In this document: one piece after another, positions 35,023 to 46,404 of the stretch
Layout: each line of letters starts with the position of its first letter
Numbering within the stretch: position 1 is the stretch's first letter
Assembly: GCF_002799155.1 (NCBI RefSeq)
Contig: NZ_NERD01000002.1
Location: 682,001 to 746,000, forward strand
Length of the DNA: 64,000 nt
Reading direction: 5' to 3'
Origin: Stenotrophomonas maltophilia
GTDB lineage: Bacteria; Pseudomonadota; Gammaproteobacteria; Xanthomonadales; Xanthomonadaceae
Notes under the pieces: model-generated
What the model saw: the letters and a program-made list of their open reading frames with translations, nothing else
Told to the model about the DNA's origin: nothing
Databases searched by the model: none
Translations under genes and position numbers: made by a program

Positions 35023-36777
35023 TTACTTCACCCCGTGCATCATCTTCTTCAGCAGCGGCGCGGCGATGAAGGCGGTCAGCGCACAGCCCAGGCCGATCGA
35101 CATCAGCAGCCAGAACAGGTGGGCATAGGCGCCGGCCGCAGCCACCATGTCCAGCGATTCGCCTTCCGGCACCTCGATCGCGGCCAGCTTGCCGAACAGC
35201 GCGGCCAGCGTTTCCGAGAATGCGGTGGCCAGGAACCAGGTGCCCATCATCAGGCTCATCACCCGCGGCACGGCCAGCTGGGTCACCGCCGACAGGCCGA
35301 CCGGCGACAGGCACATCTCACCGCTGGCCAGCAGGAAGTAGGCCAGCACCAGCCACCACACGCTGGCCATCTCGCCGGTGGCGCCGACCTGCTGCGCCGC
35401 CAGCGCCAGCGGCACGAACGACAGCGCACCAATCACCAGTCCCCAGGCTGACTTCACCGGCTTGCCCGGTTCCCAGCCGCGGCGGTCCATCCACGTCCAT
35501 AGCGCGGCAAAGGCCGGCGCCAGCAGCACCAGGAACAGGCCGCCGAGGTAGGTCAGCGAGCCTGCGGTCTGCGGAATCACCAGGCAGTCGCGCACCAGCA
35601 GCACCAGCATCAGTACGAGGATGGCGGCGAAGAACGTGCGCGGTGCCGACGAGCCCGGACGACGCTCGGACAACCGCGCGCTGACCACGAAGCCCAGCGG
35701 TGCCAGCAGCAGCGAGATGATCGACCACGGCAGTGGCGTGCCGCCGGTGATCACCAGCGAGGGCACGATGTCCTTGGTCAGCAGGCGGTCGGTGAAGGTC
35801 ACCCACGAGCCGTAGGACTGCTCGTACATCGTGAAGAACACCAGCGCCATGAAGATCAGCACCATCAGCGCGATCATCTGCTGGCGCTGCACCGGCGTGC
35901 ACTTGCTGCCGGTGAACCAGGCGAACCAGACCAGCACGCCGCCCAGCACCACCAGCATCAGCATCAGCGCCAGGCTGATTTCACCGCCCAGCGCGAACGC
36001 GCCGTTGCCGGCCGCCCACATCAGCCACGCCACTGGCAGTACGCCGAGCACCGCGCACAGATAGATGAGCCATTCGCGCGGCAGGCCCAGCACCTTCTGC
36101 TTCAACGCCGCCGGTTGCGGCGGTTCGGCATGGCCCTGCAGGTACTTCTGGCCCCACAGGAACATCGCCAGCCCGGCGAGCATGCCGACGCCGGCCGCGC
36201 CGAACCCGTACTTCCAGCCATAGGCCTCGCCGAGGAAGCCACACACCAGCGACGAGAACAACGCGCCGAGGTTGATGCCGGCGTAGAACAGCGAGAAGCC
36301 CGAGTCGCGGCGCGGATCGTCCTTGGCGTACAGCTTGCCGACGATGGTGGAGATGTTCGGCTTCAGGAAGCCTACGCCCATGATGATCAGCGCCAGCGAC
36401 AGGTAGGTCACCGCCAGCGCCGAGGTGTCGCGCACCACTTCGCCGTTCACCCGGTACGCCGCGTGGCCTTCGAAGGCCATGCCCAGGTGGCCGAGCACCA
36501 GCAGGGTGCCGCCGAACAGCACCGCCCGGCGCATGCCCAGCCAGCGGTCGGCCAGCATGCCGCCGAACACCGGGATGCAGTACACCAGGCCGCCGTAGGC
36601 ACCGAGCAGGTCAAGGCCGGCCTTGTCGCCGAACAGGTGGTACTTGGTGAGATACAGCAGCAACAGCGCCTTCATGCCGTAGAAGGAGAAGCGCTCCCAC
36701 ATCTCGGTGAAGAAGCAGACGTAGACGCCCTTGGGATGGCCCAGGAAGTCGTCGGAAGCAGGAGCGGCAACGGTCAT
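35023..36777 (-). CDS. POT/PTR-family proton-coupled oligopeptide symporter
   Basis: A 584-residue transporter with about 14 membrane helices. The PTR signature EMWERFSFYGMKALLLLYL (ExxERFxYY-type) is near the N-terminus, and AGINLGALFSSLVCGFLGE and SPVGLSAVTQLA occur further on, like DtpT/DtpA. It takes up di- and tripeptides with protons. A TATAAT promoter element lies about 29 bp upstream of its start. It is convergent with the S9 peptidase gene and belongs to a region rich in peptide enzymes and carriers. Confidence 0.92.
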   Translation of the reverse strand: MTVAAPASDDFLGHPKGVYVCFFTEMWERFSFYGMKALLLLYLTKYHLFGDKAGLDLLGAYGGLVYCIPVFGGMLADRWLGMRRAVLFGGTLLVLGHLGMAFEGHAAYRVNGEVVRDTSALAVTYLSLALIIMGVGFLKPNISTIVGKLYAKDDPRRDSGFSLFYAGINLGALFSSLVCGFLGEAYGWKYGFGAAGVGMLAGLAMFLWGQKYLQGHAEPPQPAALKQKVLGLPREWLIYLCAVLGVLPVAWLMWAAGNGAFALGGEISLALMLMLVVLGGVLVWFAWFTGSKCTPVQRQQMIALMVLIFMALVFFTMYEQSYGSWVTFTDRLLTKDIVPSLVITGGTPLPWSIISLLLAPLGFVVSARLSERRPGSSAPRTFFAAILVLMLVLLVRDCLVIPQTAGSLTYLGGLFLVLLAPAFAALWTWMDRRGWEPGKPVKSAWGLVIGALSFVPLALAAQQVGATGEMASVWWLVLAYFLLASGEMCLSPVGLSAVTQLAVPRVMSLMMGTWFLATAFSETLAALFGKLAAIEVPEGESLDMVAAAGAYAHLFWLLMSIGLGCALTAFIAAPLLKKMMHGVK

Positions 36778-36805
36778 CGACGGCGGGGACAGCGGAAAGG
36801 GCGCG

Positions 36806-36811
36806 ATTATA
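36806..36811 (-). promoter_or_regulatory. -10 element of the POT transporter promoter
   Basis: A consensus TATAAT (reading the minus strand) inside a GC-rich spacer, about 29 bp from the start codon. The -35 region is weak. Confidence 0.5.
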
Positions 36812-36837
36812 GGCCCCTGGGCCGGGGTGGGCAGCCC

Positions 36838-36866
36838 ACGGTAGATCTACGCCATGCGTGGATGGA
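36838..36866. repeat. REP-like GTAGATC palindrome
   Basis: GGTAGATCTACGCCATGCGTGGAT contains a GTAG head and an imperfect stem with CCATGC...GTGGAT. It sits between the POT gene and the DUF1624 gene. Confidence 0.65.
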
Positions 36867-36883
36867 CGATCCCGCCCAAGCGC

Positions 36884-38032
36884 TCACAGGTACCGCAACC
36901 ACGCCAGATCACGCCGTCGTGCCTTGAACCGCGCGAACGCCCGCGTCGGCGGATACAGCACCACTGCAAGTGCGCACGCCACCAGCAGCAGGCCGCTGAC
37001 CGAATCCAGCGCATACAGCCCGCCGTGGGTCGGCCCCCAGATCGCCAGTGCGCCCAGGTACAGCCCCTTCAGCACATACAGATGCAGCAGGTAGAAGAAC
37101 ATCGGTGCTGCACCAATGTCGGCCAACGGCCGCAGCGCACGCGCCACTGGCGGCCACTCGTACAGGCGCAGCAGCAACAGTCCCACGCCCAGGGTCAACA
37201 GCAGGAACTGCAATGACGGCGGGTACTTGGTGACGTTGAAAATGCTCAACCACGTGCGCAGCGGAGTGGCCTGGTACGACCAGGGAGCATCCCCGTACTG
37301 GTTTGCGAACCGCAGCAGCGCGAACAGGACCAGCGCACCGATGCCTGCGCACAGCAGCCAGTGCCGACGCTGCTCGGGCGCGCGATCACGGGCGAACCAG
37401 GGGCCCATCAGATAGCCCAGTGCGATCACCCCGATCCATGGCAGCACCGGATAGGAGGTGCGCAGGCGCAGGCCGCCGGCCTCGATCCAGTCGCGCTGGT
37501 GCAGCACCTTCCACAGCACCGCCAGCAGGCTGTTGCCTTCCACGTGCAGGCCATCGAACAGGTTGTGCCCGGCCACCAGCAGCACCGCCAGCACCAGCAA
37601 GGCCGGGCGCGGCAGCCACAGCAGGGCGGCCAGCGCGATCATGCTGAGGCCGATGGCCCAGATCACCTGCAGATAGATCGTGTCCGGCGGCAACTGGAAG
37701 GTCCAGGCGAAGTTCACCAGGGTCAGTTCCAGCACCACCAGGAACAGGCCGCGCTTGAGCAGGAAGGCGGCGGTGGCCCGGCGCGGGTCCGCCTGGCGCT
37801 GGCCGTACAGCCAGGCCGACAGACCGGTGAGCAGCACGAACACCGGCGCACACAGGTGGGCCAGCAGGCGGCAGGCGAACAGGGCGGGGGACACACTGGC
37901 CGCGTCCATCGGATCGCCCACCTGGTGCTGCAGGAAGAAGGTCTCGCGCACGTGGTCGAGCAGCATCAGCAGCATCACGGTGCCGCGCAGCTGGTCGATG
38001 GAGGCCAGGCGAAGTGAGGGGGAAGGGGGCAT
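36884..38032 (-). CDS. DUF1624/heparan-glucosaminide-acetyltransferase-like membrane protein
   Basis: A 382-residue integral membrane protein with about ten helices. SIDQLRGTVMLLMLLDHVRETFF at the N-terminus and LPWIGVIALGYLMGPWFARD are characteristic of DUF1624 (HGSNAT-like acyltransferase superfamily). Members transfer acyl groups across the membrane to sugars or remain uncharacterised. A central GGAPM-like segment (IGAAPMFFYLLHLYVLKG) is conserved. It is divergent from the OPT transporter gene across a 198-bp spacer that has a GATATAACATATC inverted repeat at 38061. Confidence 0.85.
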   Translation of the reverse strand: MPPSPSLRLASIDQLRGTVMLLMLLDHVRETFFLQHQVGDPMDAASVSPALFACRLLAHLCAPVFVLLTGLSAWLYGQRQADPRRATAAFLLKRGLFLVVLELTLVNFAWTFQLPPDTIYLQVIWAIGLSMIALAALLWLPRPALLVLAVLLVAGHNLFDGLHVEGNSLLAVLWKVLHQRDWIEAGGLRLRTSYPVLPWIGVIALGYLMGPWFARDRAPEQRRHWLLCAGIGALVLFALLRFANQYGDAPWSYQATPLRTWLSIFNVTKYPPSLQFLLLTLGVGLLLLRLYEWPPVARALRPLADIGAAPMFFYLLHLYVLKGLYLGALAIWGPTHGGLYALDSVSGLLLVACALAVVLYPPTRAFARFKARRRDLAWLRYL

Positions 38033-38060
38033 GCGATGCGGTGGGAACAGGTAATATTAA

Positions 38061-38073
38061 GATATAACATATC
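38061..38073. promoter_or_regulatory. GATATAACATATC inverted repeat in a divergent promoter region
   Basis: GATAT and ATATC arms around AAC, in the only A/T-rich part of the spacer between the DUF1624 and OPT genes, beginning 29 bp from the DUF1624 start. It may be a regulator site or overlap the -10 region. Confidence 0.35.
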
Positions 38074-38230
38074 GTTTGCGACGGGCCCAGCCGCAGTTTG
38101 CCGGGTCGGTCGGTTGCCGGTTCACGTACGCGCCCATTGCGCTGCAGCACACGCCCCATCCTTTGGCACGCTGGACTTGATCTGCCCTGAACGCTAGCGT
38201 GGCAGGGATTTTTTGCCAGCAGGGGCTTCC

Positions 38231-40195
38231 ATGAACCATGACGCTGCGCCCAAGCAGCTCACCTTCCGCGCAGTGGCCCTGGCCATCGTGCTGGCGGTGG
38301 TGCTGTCGGCGGCCAACGCCTATCTCGGTCTGTTCGCAGGCCTGACCATCGCCACCGCCATTCCCGCCGCGGTGATTTCCATGGGCGTGCTGCGCCTGCT
38401 GGGCGGTGGCTCCATCCTCGAAAACAACATCGTGCAGACCGGCGCCTCGGCCGGTTCGTCGATCGCCGCCGGTGTGATCTTCACCATCCCCGCGCTGGTG
38501 ATCATGGGCTACTGGCCGGACTTCAAGTACTGGTGGGTGCTGGGCATCGCCGGCCTCGGTGGCCTGCTGGGCGTGCTGTTCTCGGTGCCGCTGCGCCGTT
38601 CGATGATCGTCGAAGACCCGCTGCCGTTCCCGGAAGGCAAGGCTGCGGCCGAAGTGCTCAAGGCCGGCGAGAACCCGGGCCCGGGCCTGAAGATCCTTGC
38701 CATCTCGGCCGTGATCGGCGCCTTCGTGAAGCTGGCCGCGGAAAGCGGCATGCGCCTGATTCCCGACGCCTGGGCCACCTCGGCCTATGTCGGCAGCTCC
38801 AAGGTCACCGCCTTCATCGGCACCAACCTGTCGCCGGCACTGCTGGGCGTGGGCTACATCGTCGGCCTCAACGTTGGCATCGTGGTGGTGTCCGGCTCGA
38901 TCCTGACCTGGCACATCGCCATCCCGATCTACCAGGCCTTCTTCATGAACACCGATCCGGCGCTGGCCGCGTCGGTTGCCACGGCTTCCTCCACCGAGGC
39001 GGCGTTCGCCATCTGGGGCGCGAAGATGCGCTACCTGGGTGTCGGCGCGATGCTGATCGGTGGCATCTGGACCCTGATCTCGCTGCGCAAGTCGCTGCTC
39101 AACGGCGTCAAGAGTGGCTTCGCCGCTGCGCGCAAGAGCGGTGGCCCGGTGCTGGCGCACACTGAGCGCGACCTGCCGATGAAGTGGATGCTGGTCGCCC
39201 TGGTGGTCTTCGTGCTGCCGCTGCTGGCCCTGTACCAGGCCATCGTGGGCCAGTGGCACGTGTCGATCCCGATGACCCTCATCATGATCGTCGCCGGCTT
39301 CCTGTTCGTCTCGGTCTCGGCCTACCTGGCCGGCCTGATCGGTTCGTCCAACAACCCGGTCTCGGGCATCACCATCTCCACCATCCTGTTCGCCTCGGCC
39401 GTGCTGGTCGTGCTGCTGGGCAAGGATGGCCTGCAGCCGGTCGGCGCCTTCGGCGCGCCGCTGGGTGCGGTGGCTGCGATCATGATCGGCGCGGTGGTGT
39501 GCTGTGCTGCAGCGGTCGGCGGTGACAACCTGCAGGACCTCAAGGCCGGCTACATCGTCGGTGCCACTCCGTGGAAGCAGCAGCTGATGCTGGGCATCGG
39601 TGCGTTCTCGTGCGCGCTGATCATGGCGCCGGTGCTGAACCTGCTGGCCACCGCCTACGGCATCGGCGTGAAGTCCGAGCTGCACCCCAACGCGCTGGCC
39701 GCACCGCAGGCCAACCTGATGGCCTCGGTGGCCAAGGGCCTGTTTGGTGGTGAACTGCCCTGGACCTTCATCGGCATCGGTGCCGTGGTCGGTGCCGCCA
39801 TCATTGCTTTCGACAGCTGGTTGAAGTCGCGCAACGCGCGCTTCCGCGTGCCGGTGCTGGCCGCCGCCATCGGCATCTACCTGCCGCTGGAACTGATGGT
39901 GCCGATCTTCCTCGGCGGCCTGATCGCCTATCTGGTCGAGCGCTTCCACAAGGTGCGCGCCGATGACGAAGAAGGCCGCGACCGCGTGCACAAGCCGGGC
40001 GTGCTGTTCGCTGCCGGCCTGATCACCGGCGAGGCACTGATGGGTATCGCCATCGCGATTCCGATCGTGGTCAGCAGCCGCGCCGACGTGCTGGCCGTGC
40101 CGTTCCATCTGCCGGGCGCACAGTGGATCGGCCTGGCCGTGCTGTTCGTGGTCGGCTGGCTGATCTACCGCACCGGCAAGCGCGCCGTGGCGTAA
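38231..40195 (+). CDS. OPT-family oligopeptide transporter
   Basis: A 654-residue transporter with about 15 membrane helices. The start and early segments (KQLTFRAVALAIVLAVVLSAANAYLGLFAG, ENNIVQTGASAGSSIAAGV) and the later GGDNLQDLKAGYIVGATPWKQQL define the OPT superfamily. Bacterial members carry oligopeptides or metal chelates. The ATG at 38231 is used because the upstream in-frame ATG at 38213 adds a short tail without a ribosome-binding site. A very long open frame on the opposite strand is a shadow of this gene. Confidence 0.92.
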   Translation: MNHDAAPKQLTFRAVALAIVLAVVLSAANAYLGLFAGLTIATAIPAAVISMGVLRLLGGGSILENNIVQTGASAGSSIAAGVIFTIPALVIMGYWPDFKYWWVLGIAGLGGLLGVLFSVPLRRSMIVEDPLPFPEGKAAAEVLKAGENPGPGLKILAISAVIGAFVKLAAESGMRLIPDAWATSAYVGSSKVTAFIGTNLSPALLGVGYIVGLNVGIVVVSGSILTWHIAIPIYQAFFMNTDPALAASVATASSTEAAFAIWGAKMRYLGVGAMLIGGIWTLISLRKSLLNGVKSGFAAARKSGGPVLAHTERDLPMKWMLVALVVFVLPLLALYQAIVGQWHVSIPMTLIMIVAGFLFVSVSAYLAGLIGSSNNPVSGITISTILFASAVLVVLLGKDGLQPVGAFGAPLGAVAAIMIGAVVCCAAAVGGDNLQDLKAGYIVGATPWKQQLMLGIGAFSCALIMAPVLNLLATAYGIGVKSELHPNALAAPQANLMASVAKGLFGGELPWTFIGIGAVVGAAIIAFDSWLKSRNARFRVPVLAAAIGIYLPLELMVPIFLGGLIAYLVERFHKVRADDEEGRDRVHKPGVLFAAGLITGEALMGIAIAIPIVVSSRADVLAVPFHLPGAQWIGLAVLFVVGWLIYRTGKRAVA

Positions 40196-40202
40196 GGGCC
40201 AC

Positions 40203-40295
40203 GGGGTCGGATCCCTTCCCACCGGGAAGGGCGCTGACCCCACGTTGGCAGCGTCTGGGGTCAGAGCCGATTCCGGTGGAATCGGATCCGACCCC
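40203..40295. repeat. Inverted dimer of GGGGTC-family hairpins (copies 6 and 7)
   Basis: Copy 6 (40203-40241) reads GGGGTCGGATCCC ... GCGCTGACCCC; copy 7 (40257-40295) reads GGGGTCAGAGCC ... GGATCCGACCCC. As in the pair at 27794, the GTCGGATC arm is at the outer end of both, so the copies are opposed. Inner stems differ (CCCTTCCC and CCGATTCC). Confidence 0.9.
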
Positions 40296-40307
40296 GGCGT
40301 CCCCCCA

Positions 40308-40331
40308 CAAACCCCGCTTCGGCGGGGTTTG
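40308..40331 (+). terminator. Rho-independent terminator after the OPT transporter
   Basis: CAAACCCCGCTTCGGCGGGG with GTTTG closing: a 10-bp stem capped by the stable TTCG loop and flanked by A and T runs. Confidence 0.85.
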
Positions 40332-40440
40332 CTCGTTGTGGCGGCGCAGCCAACCGCCGCCGGCAGCCATGACCGATGGCCTTGGCAGCCCCGGCCGCCC
40401 GGGCCTACCATCGGTTTTTTGCCGTCCTGCGGAGACCCCG

Positions 40441-42519
<2,079 letters not shown>

Positions 42520-42526
42520 TGACTGC

Positions 42527-42556
42527 AGCGCCGCCCTCCGGGGCGGCGCTTTTGTT
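42527..42556 (+). terminator. Rho-independent terminator after the S9 peptidase
   Basis: AGCGCCGCCC, loop TCC, GGGGCGGCGCTTTTGTTT: a strong stem with a T-rich tail 8 bp after the stop. Confidence 0.85.
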
Positions 42557-42601
42557 TCACCATCTGCTTTACCGGTGGGTGCAGATGTTCCCGCCGGTGG
42601 G

Positions 42602-42662
42602 CGCCGACCGTTGGTCGGCACACCTCCAGCCAACAGCAGCCGAGCATGGCTCGGCTCTACCC
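42602..42662. repeat. REP-like palindromes upstream of the DUF819 gene
   Basis: GCCGACCGTTGGTCGGC (about 42602-42620) and CCGAGCATGGCTCGG (about 42642-42656) form two adjacent palindromes. They lie directly upstream of the DUF819 start. Confidence 0.7.
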
Positions 42663-42673
42663 AGAGCGCCTGC

Positions 42674-43918
42674 ATGCCCTCGACCGCCCTGATCCAGAAC
42701 GACATCGTCGTCTTCGGTTTGATCGCCGCCACCCTCGGCGCCGTGTTCTGGACCGCCTCGCGCGAGCAGGGGCTGTGGAAACGCGTCTACACCTTCGTGC
42801 CGGCGCTGCTGCTGTGCTACCTGATTCCCGGCATCTACAACACCGTCGGCCTGATCGACGGCCAGAACACCCGGCTCTACAACCCGATCGCGCGCGACAT
42901 CCTGTTGCCGGCGGCGCTGATCCTGCTGACCCTGGCGGTGGACATCAAGGGCATCCTGCGGCTCGGCCCGAAGCTGGTGCTGATGTACCTGGGCGCCTCG
43001 GCCAGCATCATGCTCGGTGCGGTGGTGGCGTTCCTGCTGATGCGCGCGATCCATCCCGACACCGTGGCCGGTGATACCTGGGCCGGCATGGCCGCGCTGG
43101 CGGGCAGCTGGATCGGCGGCGGCGCCAACATGCTGGCGATGCGCGAAGTGTTCGACGTCAACGCGACCACCTTTGGCCAGTTCGCGGTGGTCGATGTCGG
43201 TGTCGGTTACGTGTGGATGGCCGCGCTGATCTTCCTGGCCGGGCGCGCAGCGAAGATCGACGCGCGCAGCGGTGCCGATACCTCGGCCATCGATGAACTG
43301 AAGGAACGCATCGCGCGCTTCCAGGCCGAACATGAGCGCATTCCCAGCCTCACCGACCTGATGCTGATCGTTGCCGTGGCCTTCGGTGGCGTCGGCCTGT
43401 CGCACGCGATCGGCGCGCCGCTGGCGGCCTGGTTCAAGGCCAACGTCAGCTGGGCCCCGCAGTTCAGCCTGGATGCGCCGTTCGTGTGGGTGGTGGTGCT
43501 GTCGACCACATTGGGCCTGAGCCTGAGCTTCACCCGTGCCCGCAATCTGGAAGGCGCAGGCGCGTCGCGGCTGGGTTCGCTGCTGCTGTACTTCCTGATC
43601 GCCTGCATCGGCATGCAGATGGATCTGCTGGCGCTGCTGGACCGGCCGTGGTTGTTCCTGCTCGGCCTGATCTGGATCGCCGTGCACATCGTGCTGCTGT
43701 GGTGCCTGGGCAAGCTGCTGAAGGTACCGTTCTTCTATTTCGCCATCGGTTCGCAGTCGAACATCGGTGGACCGGCCTCGGCACCGGTGGTGGCCGCGGC
43801 GTTCCATCCGGCGCTGGCGCCGGTCGGCGTGCTGCTGGGGACGATGGGCTACGCCACCGGCACCTACCTGGCCTACATCGTCGGCATCACCCTGCGCGCG
43901 TTGGCAGGGCAGGGGTGA
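42674..43918 (+). CDS. DUF819-family membrane protein
   Basis: A 414-residue protein with about ten membrane helices in two halves. AALAGSWIGGGANMLAMRE and the later AIGSQSNIGGPASAPVVAAA (GG motif in the second half) are the DUF819/YjcL signature. Family members are suspected transporters of small anions or organic substrates, without a settled function. The start is ATG 42674 (MPSTALIQNDIVVFGLIAA); the upstream in-frame sequence is REP DNA. A hairpin repeat follows the stop. Confidence 0.87.
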   Translation: MPSTALIQNDIVVFGLIAATLGAVFWTASREQGLWKRVYTFVPALLLCYLIPGIYNTVGLIDGQNTRLYNPIARDILLPAALILLTLAVDIKGILRLGPKLVLMYLGASASIMLGAVVAFLLMRAIHPDTVAGDTWAGMAALAGSWIGGGANMLAMREVFDVNATTFGQFAVVDVGVGYVWMAALIFLAGRAAKIDARSGADTSAIDELKERIARFQAEHERIPSLTDLMLIVAVAFGGVGLSHAIGAPLAAWFKANVSWAPQFSLDAPFVWVVVLSTTLGLSLSFTRARNLEGAGASRLGSLLLYFLIACIGMQMDLLALLDRPWLFLLGLIWIAVHIVLLWCLGKLLKVPFFYFAIGSQSNIGGPASAPVVAAAFHPALAPVGVLLGTMGYATGTYLAYIVGITLRALAGQG

Positions 43919-43926
43919 TGGGTATT

Positions 43927-43966
43927 GGGGTCAGATCCCTTTTGCGCAGCAAAAGGGATCTGACCC
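43927..43966. repeat. GGGGTC...GACCC intergenic hairpin, copy 8
   Basis: GGGGTCAGATCCCTTTTGC paired with GCAAAAGGGATCTGACCC, 8 bp after the DUF819 stop, between convergent genes. The inner stem (CCCTTTTGC) again differs from the other copies. Confidence 0.9.
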
Positions 43967-43979
43967 GGTTCACGGTGGA

Positions 43980-44459
43980 TCACGCCACCGGCAGGCCGCG
44001 TTCGATCAGCCAGGCCTTCGCGTCTTCGGCGTCCTGCTCGAACCACGCCTGTGTAGACCCCAGCCGATACGTATACCCCCAGGCATCCATGTCGGCCATC
44101 AGCCGCTGGCTGCCGACGCCGGGCAGCTGCCCGGCCAGCACGATCTGCAGGTAGCAGGTCGCGTCTTCCTCGGCTACCGAGTCGGTGGCATCGGTATGCA
44201 CCTGCGCACGCCGCTCCGGCGGCAGCACGATCAGGTGGCAGGCTTCGTGCAGCATCGAGTGCACGGGGGTGTCATCGCGCACGTACACGTTGCTGGCGAT
44301 GATGCCGGCCTCGGGTTCGCCCCAGTAGCTGCCGGGAATCGGTTCACCGGCCGCCACGTGGTGCAGCCGAAGGCCATGCGCGGCGAGCAGGCACTGCGCA
44401 TCGGCGAAGGCGATGTCGCCCACGCAGGTGATGTCCACGGCGGTTGTCGTATCGGTCAT
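43980..44459 (-). CDS. Small protein with an HEACH zinc-peptidase-like motif
   Basis: A 159-residue protein without a signal peptide. Its centre reads HSMLHEACHLIVLPPERR, where H-E-A-C-H is an HExxH zinc-binding motif followed about 10 residues later by other acidic residues (DATDSVAEEDATCYLQ) that could supply a third ligand. Thus a metallopeptidase-like fold is possible. I do not know the family. It ends the operon-like run GNAT-minC-minD-minE on the same strand, 46 bp after minE, but need not belong to it. The start is ATG 44459. Confidence 0.65.
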   Translation of the reverse strand: MTDTTTAVDITCVGDIAFADAQCLLAAHGLRLHHVAAGEPIPGSYWGEPEAGIIASNVYVRDDTPVHSMLHEACHLIVLPPERRAQVHTDATDSVAEEDATCYLQIVLAGQLPGVGSQRLMADMDAWGYTYRLGSTQAWFEQDAEDAKAWLIERGLPVA

Positions 44460-44505
44460 GCAGGTCAGGCAGTCCCGCCCATGCAGGCACGGGCGGGGCA
44501 GGGCA

Positions 44506-44766
44506 TCAGGGTTTGTCCGGGCCTTCAGGCAGCGCCACGGAGATGTCCAGCACGTCGTGCTGGCCATCCTTCACCAGGTCGACCTTCACTGCATCGACGT
44601 CGATGTTCACGTACTTCTTGATCACTTCCAGCAGCTCGCGCTGCAGCAGCGGCAGGTAGTCCGGGCCACCGCGGTGGCTGCGTTCCTGCGCAATGATGAT
44701 CTGCAGGCGGTTCTTGGCGGTTTCGGCGGTGGTCTTCTTCGCTTTGAGGAAATCAAACAGGCCCAT
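44506..44766 (-). CDS. minE: Cell-division topological specificity factor MinE
   Basis: An 86-residue MinE. The N-terminal [15 protein letters not shown] binds MinD and membrane; [21 protein letters not shown] is the dimerisation and topological specificity region. It activates MinD ATPase and makes the MinCD inhibitor oscillate. It follows minD by 2 bp. Length and motifs are normal. Confidence 0.97.
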   Translation of the reverse strand: MGLFDFLKAKKTTAETAKNRLQIIIAQERSHRGGPDYLPLLQRELLEVIKKYVNIDVDAVKVDLVKDGQHDVLDISVALPEGPDKP

Positions 44767-44768
44767 GC

Positions 44769-45578
44769 TTACCCTCCGAACAGCTTGCTGAAGAAGCCCT
44801 TCTTCTCGACGTTGGTGAAGCGCATCGGGCGTTCTTCGCCGAGGATGCGCGCGACGGCGTCTTCGTAGGCCTGGCCGGCAGCGGATTCGACATCCAGGAT
44901 GACCGGTTCGCCCTTGTTGGAGGCGTTGAGCACGTCACCCGATTCCGGAATCACGCCGATCGCCTTCAGGCCGAGGACTTCCTCGACGTCGGCGATGCTC
45001 AGCATTTCGCCGCTTTCCACGCGCAGCGGGGTGTAGCGGGTCAGCAGCAGGAAGGCCGGCACGTCCTGGCCGGACTCGGCCTTGTGGGTCTTCGAGTCGA
45101 GCAGGCCGATGATGCGGTCGGAGTCGCGCACCGACGACACTTCCGGGTTCACCACCACCACCGCGCGGTCGGCGAAGTACATCGCCAGGAAGGCGCCCTT
45201 CTCGATGCCGGCCGGTGAGTCGCAGATGATGTAGTCGAAGCCGTCGGCGGCCAGGTCCTTCAGGACCTTGCCCACGCCTTCCTGGGTCAGTGCGTCCTTG
45301 TCGCGGGTCTGCGAGGCGGCCAGCACGTACAGGTTGTCGAAGCGCTTGTCCTTGATCAGGGCCTGCTTGAGGGTGGCTTCGCCGTGCACGACGTTGACGA
45401 AGTCGTACACCACGCGGCGTTCGCAGCCCATGATCAGGTCGAGGTTGCGCAGGCCGACGTCGAAGTCGATCACCGCCACCTTCTTGCCGCGCCGTGCCAG
45501 GCCGCAGGCCAGGCTCGCACTGGAAGTGGTCTTGCCGACGCCGCCCTTGCCGGAGGTGACTACGATGATTTCAGCCAA
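44769..45578 (-). CDS. minD: Septum-site-determining ATPase MinD
   Basis: A 269-residue deviant Walker-A ATPase. [17 protein letters not shown] is the P-loop, [16 protein letters not shown] the switch region, and FFSKLFGG the C-terminal membrane helix end. The start is a TTG codon (45578) with AGGAG 7 nt upstream; the nearest in-frame ATG upstream would add an unrelated 26-residue extension. It recruits MinC to the membrane and is released by MinE. Part of minC-minD-minE. Confidence 0.97.
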   Translation of the reverse strand: MAEIIVVTSGKGGVGKTTSSASLACGLARRGKKVAVIDFDVGLRNLDLIMGCERRVVYDFVNVVHGEATLKQALIKDKRFDNLYVLAASQTRDKDALTQEGVGKVLKDLAADGFDYIICDSPAGIEKGAFLAMYFADRAVVVVNPEVSSVRDSDRIIGLLDSKTHKAESGQDVPAFLLLTRYTPLRVESGEMLSIADVEEVLGLKAIGVIPESGDVLNASNKGEPVILDVESAAGQAYEDAVARILGEERPMRFTNVEKKGFFSKLFGG

Positions 45579-45613
45579 AGGACTTCTCCTGATGATTCTG
45601 TTTGGGTGCTGCG

Positions 45614-46402
45614 TCAGTCCAGCGCAGCGATCTTGATCTGGTCCTGTTCCAGCCACACCTGGACGGCCTTGCCGCGCAGGTTGTCCGGGACATCGTCCAG
45701 TACCTTGTAATGGCCTGCAATGGCGACCAGTTCCGCATGGAAATCACGGCAGAAAATACGCGCCGCGGTGTTGCCCTGGGCCCCTGCCAGCGCGCGGCCG
45801 CGCAGGGTGCCGTAGATATGGATGCTGCCATCGGCGATGACCTCAGCGCCGGCGCCGACGGTGGCCATCACGGTCAGGTCGCAGTTTTCCGCGTACAGCT
45901 GCTGGCCCGAACGCACGTTGCCCAGCTGCATGCGGCCCGGCTGCGGTGCAGCAGCGTCGGCCACCTTGGCCACCGGCGTTGCCGGGGCCGGCTTCGGTTC
46001 GGCACGGGCCGCGCGGCGCGGTTCCGGCGCGGGCGGCGGCGGGGCCGGTTCGGCCTCGGCACGCTCGTACTGCGCGCGGAACTTGGCCAGCAGCGGCAGG
46101 CCGAGCTGCTGCGAGAGCAGGTCGACCGCGCTGGTGCCATAGGCCAGTGCCACCGGCAGCACGCCGGCGCTGCGCAGGCCATCAACCAGCGCCTGCGCGG
46201 TGGCCACGTCCGGCACCTGGCTCAGGCCGCCGAAGTCGAGGATCACCGCGGCGCGGCCGAACAGCTTCGGTGCGCGGGTCACGCGCTCGCGCATTTCCTG
46301 CACAAGGCGCTCGACATCAAGGGTGCGGATGCGCAGGTTGGCGATGCCCACCTGGCCGATCTTCAGTTCACCGGCCTGTTCGTAATCGAAATTCACCGCC
46401 AC
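45614..46402 (-). CDS. minC: Septum-site-determining protein MinC
   Basis: A 262-residue inhibitor of FtsZ assembly. The N-terminal domain (FDYEQAGELKIGQVGIANLR and VILDFGGLSQVPD) and the C-terminal MinD-binding domain (LGNVRSGQQLYAENCDL, GSIHIYGTLRGRALAG, IFCRDFHAELVAIAG) are both standard. A Pro/Ala-rich linker of about 45 residues joins them. The start is taken as GTG 46402, 2 bp after the GNAT stop with GGGGA 7 nt upstream; the upstream ATG 46459 (MDTRP) and another GTG at 46396 are less likely. It is translated after the GNAT gene. Confidence 0.93.
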   Translation of the reverse strand: MAVNFDYEQAGELKIGQVGIANLRIRTLDVERLVQEMRERVTRAPKLFGRAAVILDFGGLSQVPDVATAQALVDGLRSAGVLPVALAYGTSAVDLLSQQLGLPLLAKFRAQYERAEAEPAPPPPAPEPRRAARAEPKPAPATPVAKVADAAAPQPGRMQLGNVRSGQQLYAENCDLTVMATVGAGAEVIADGSIHIYGTLRGRALAGAQGNTAARIFCRDFHAELVAIAGHYKVLDDVPDNLRGKAVQVWLEQDQIKIAALD

Positions 46403-46404
46403 GC

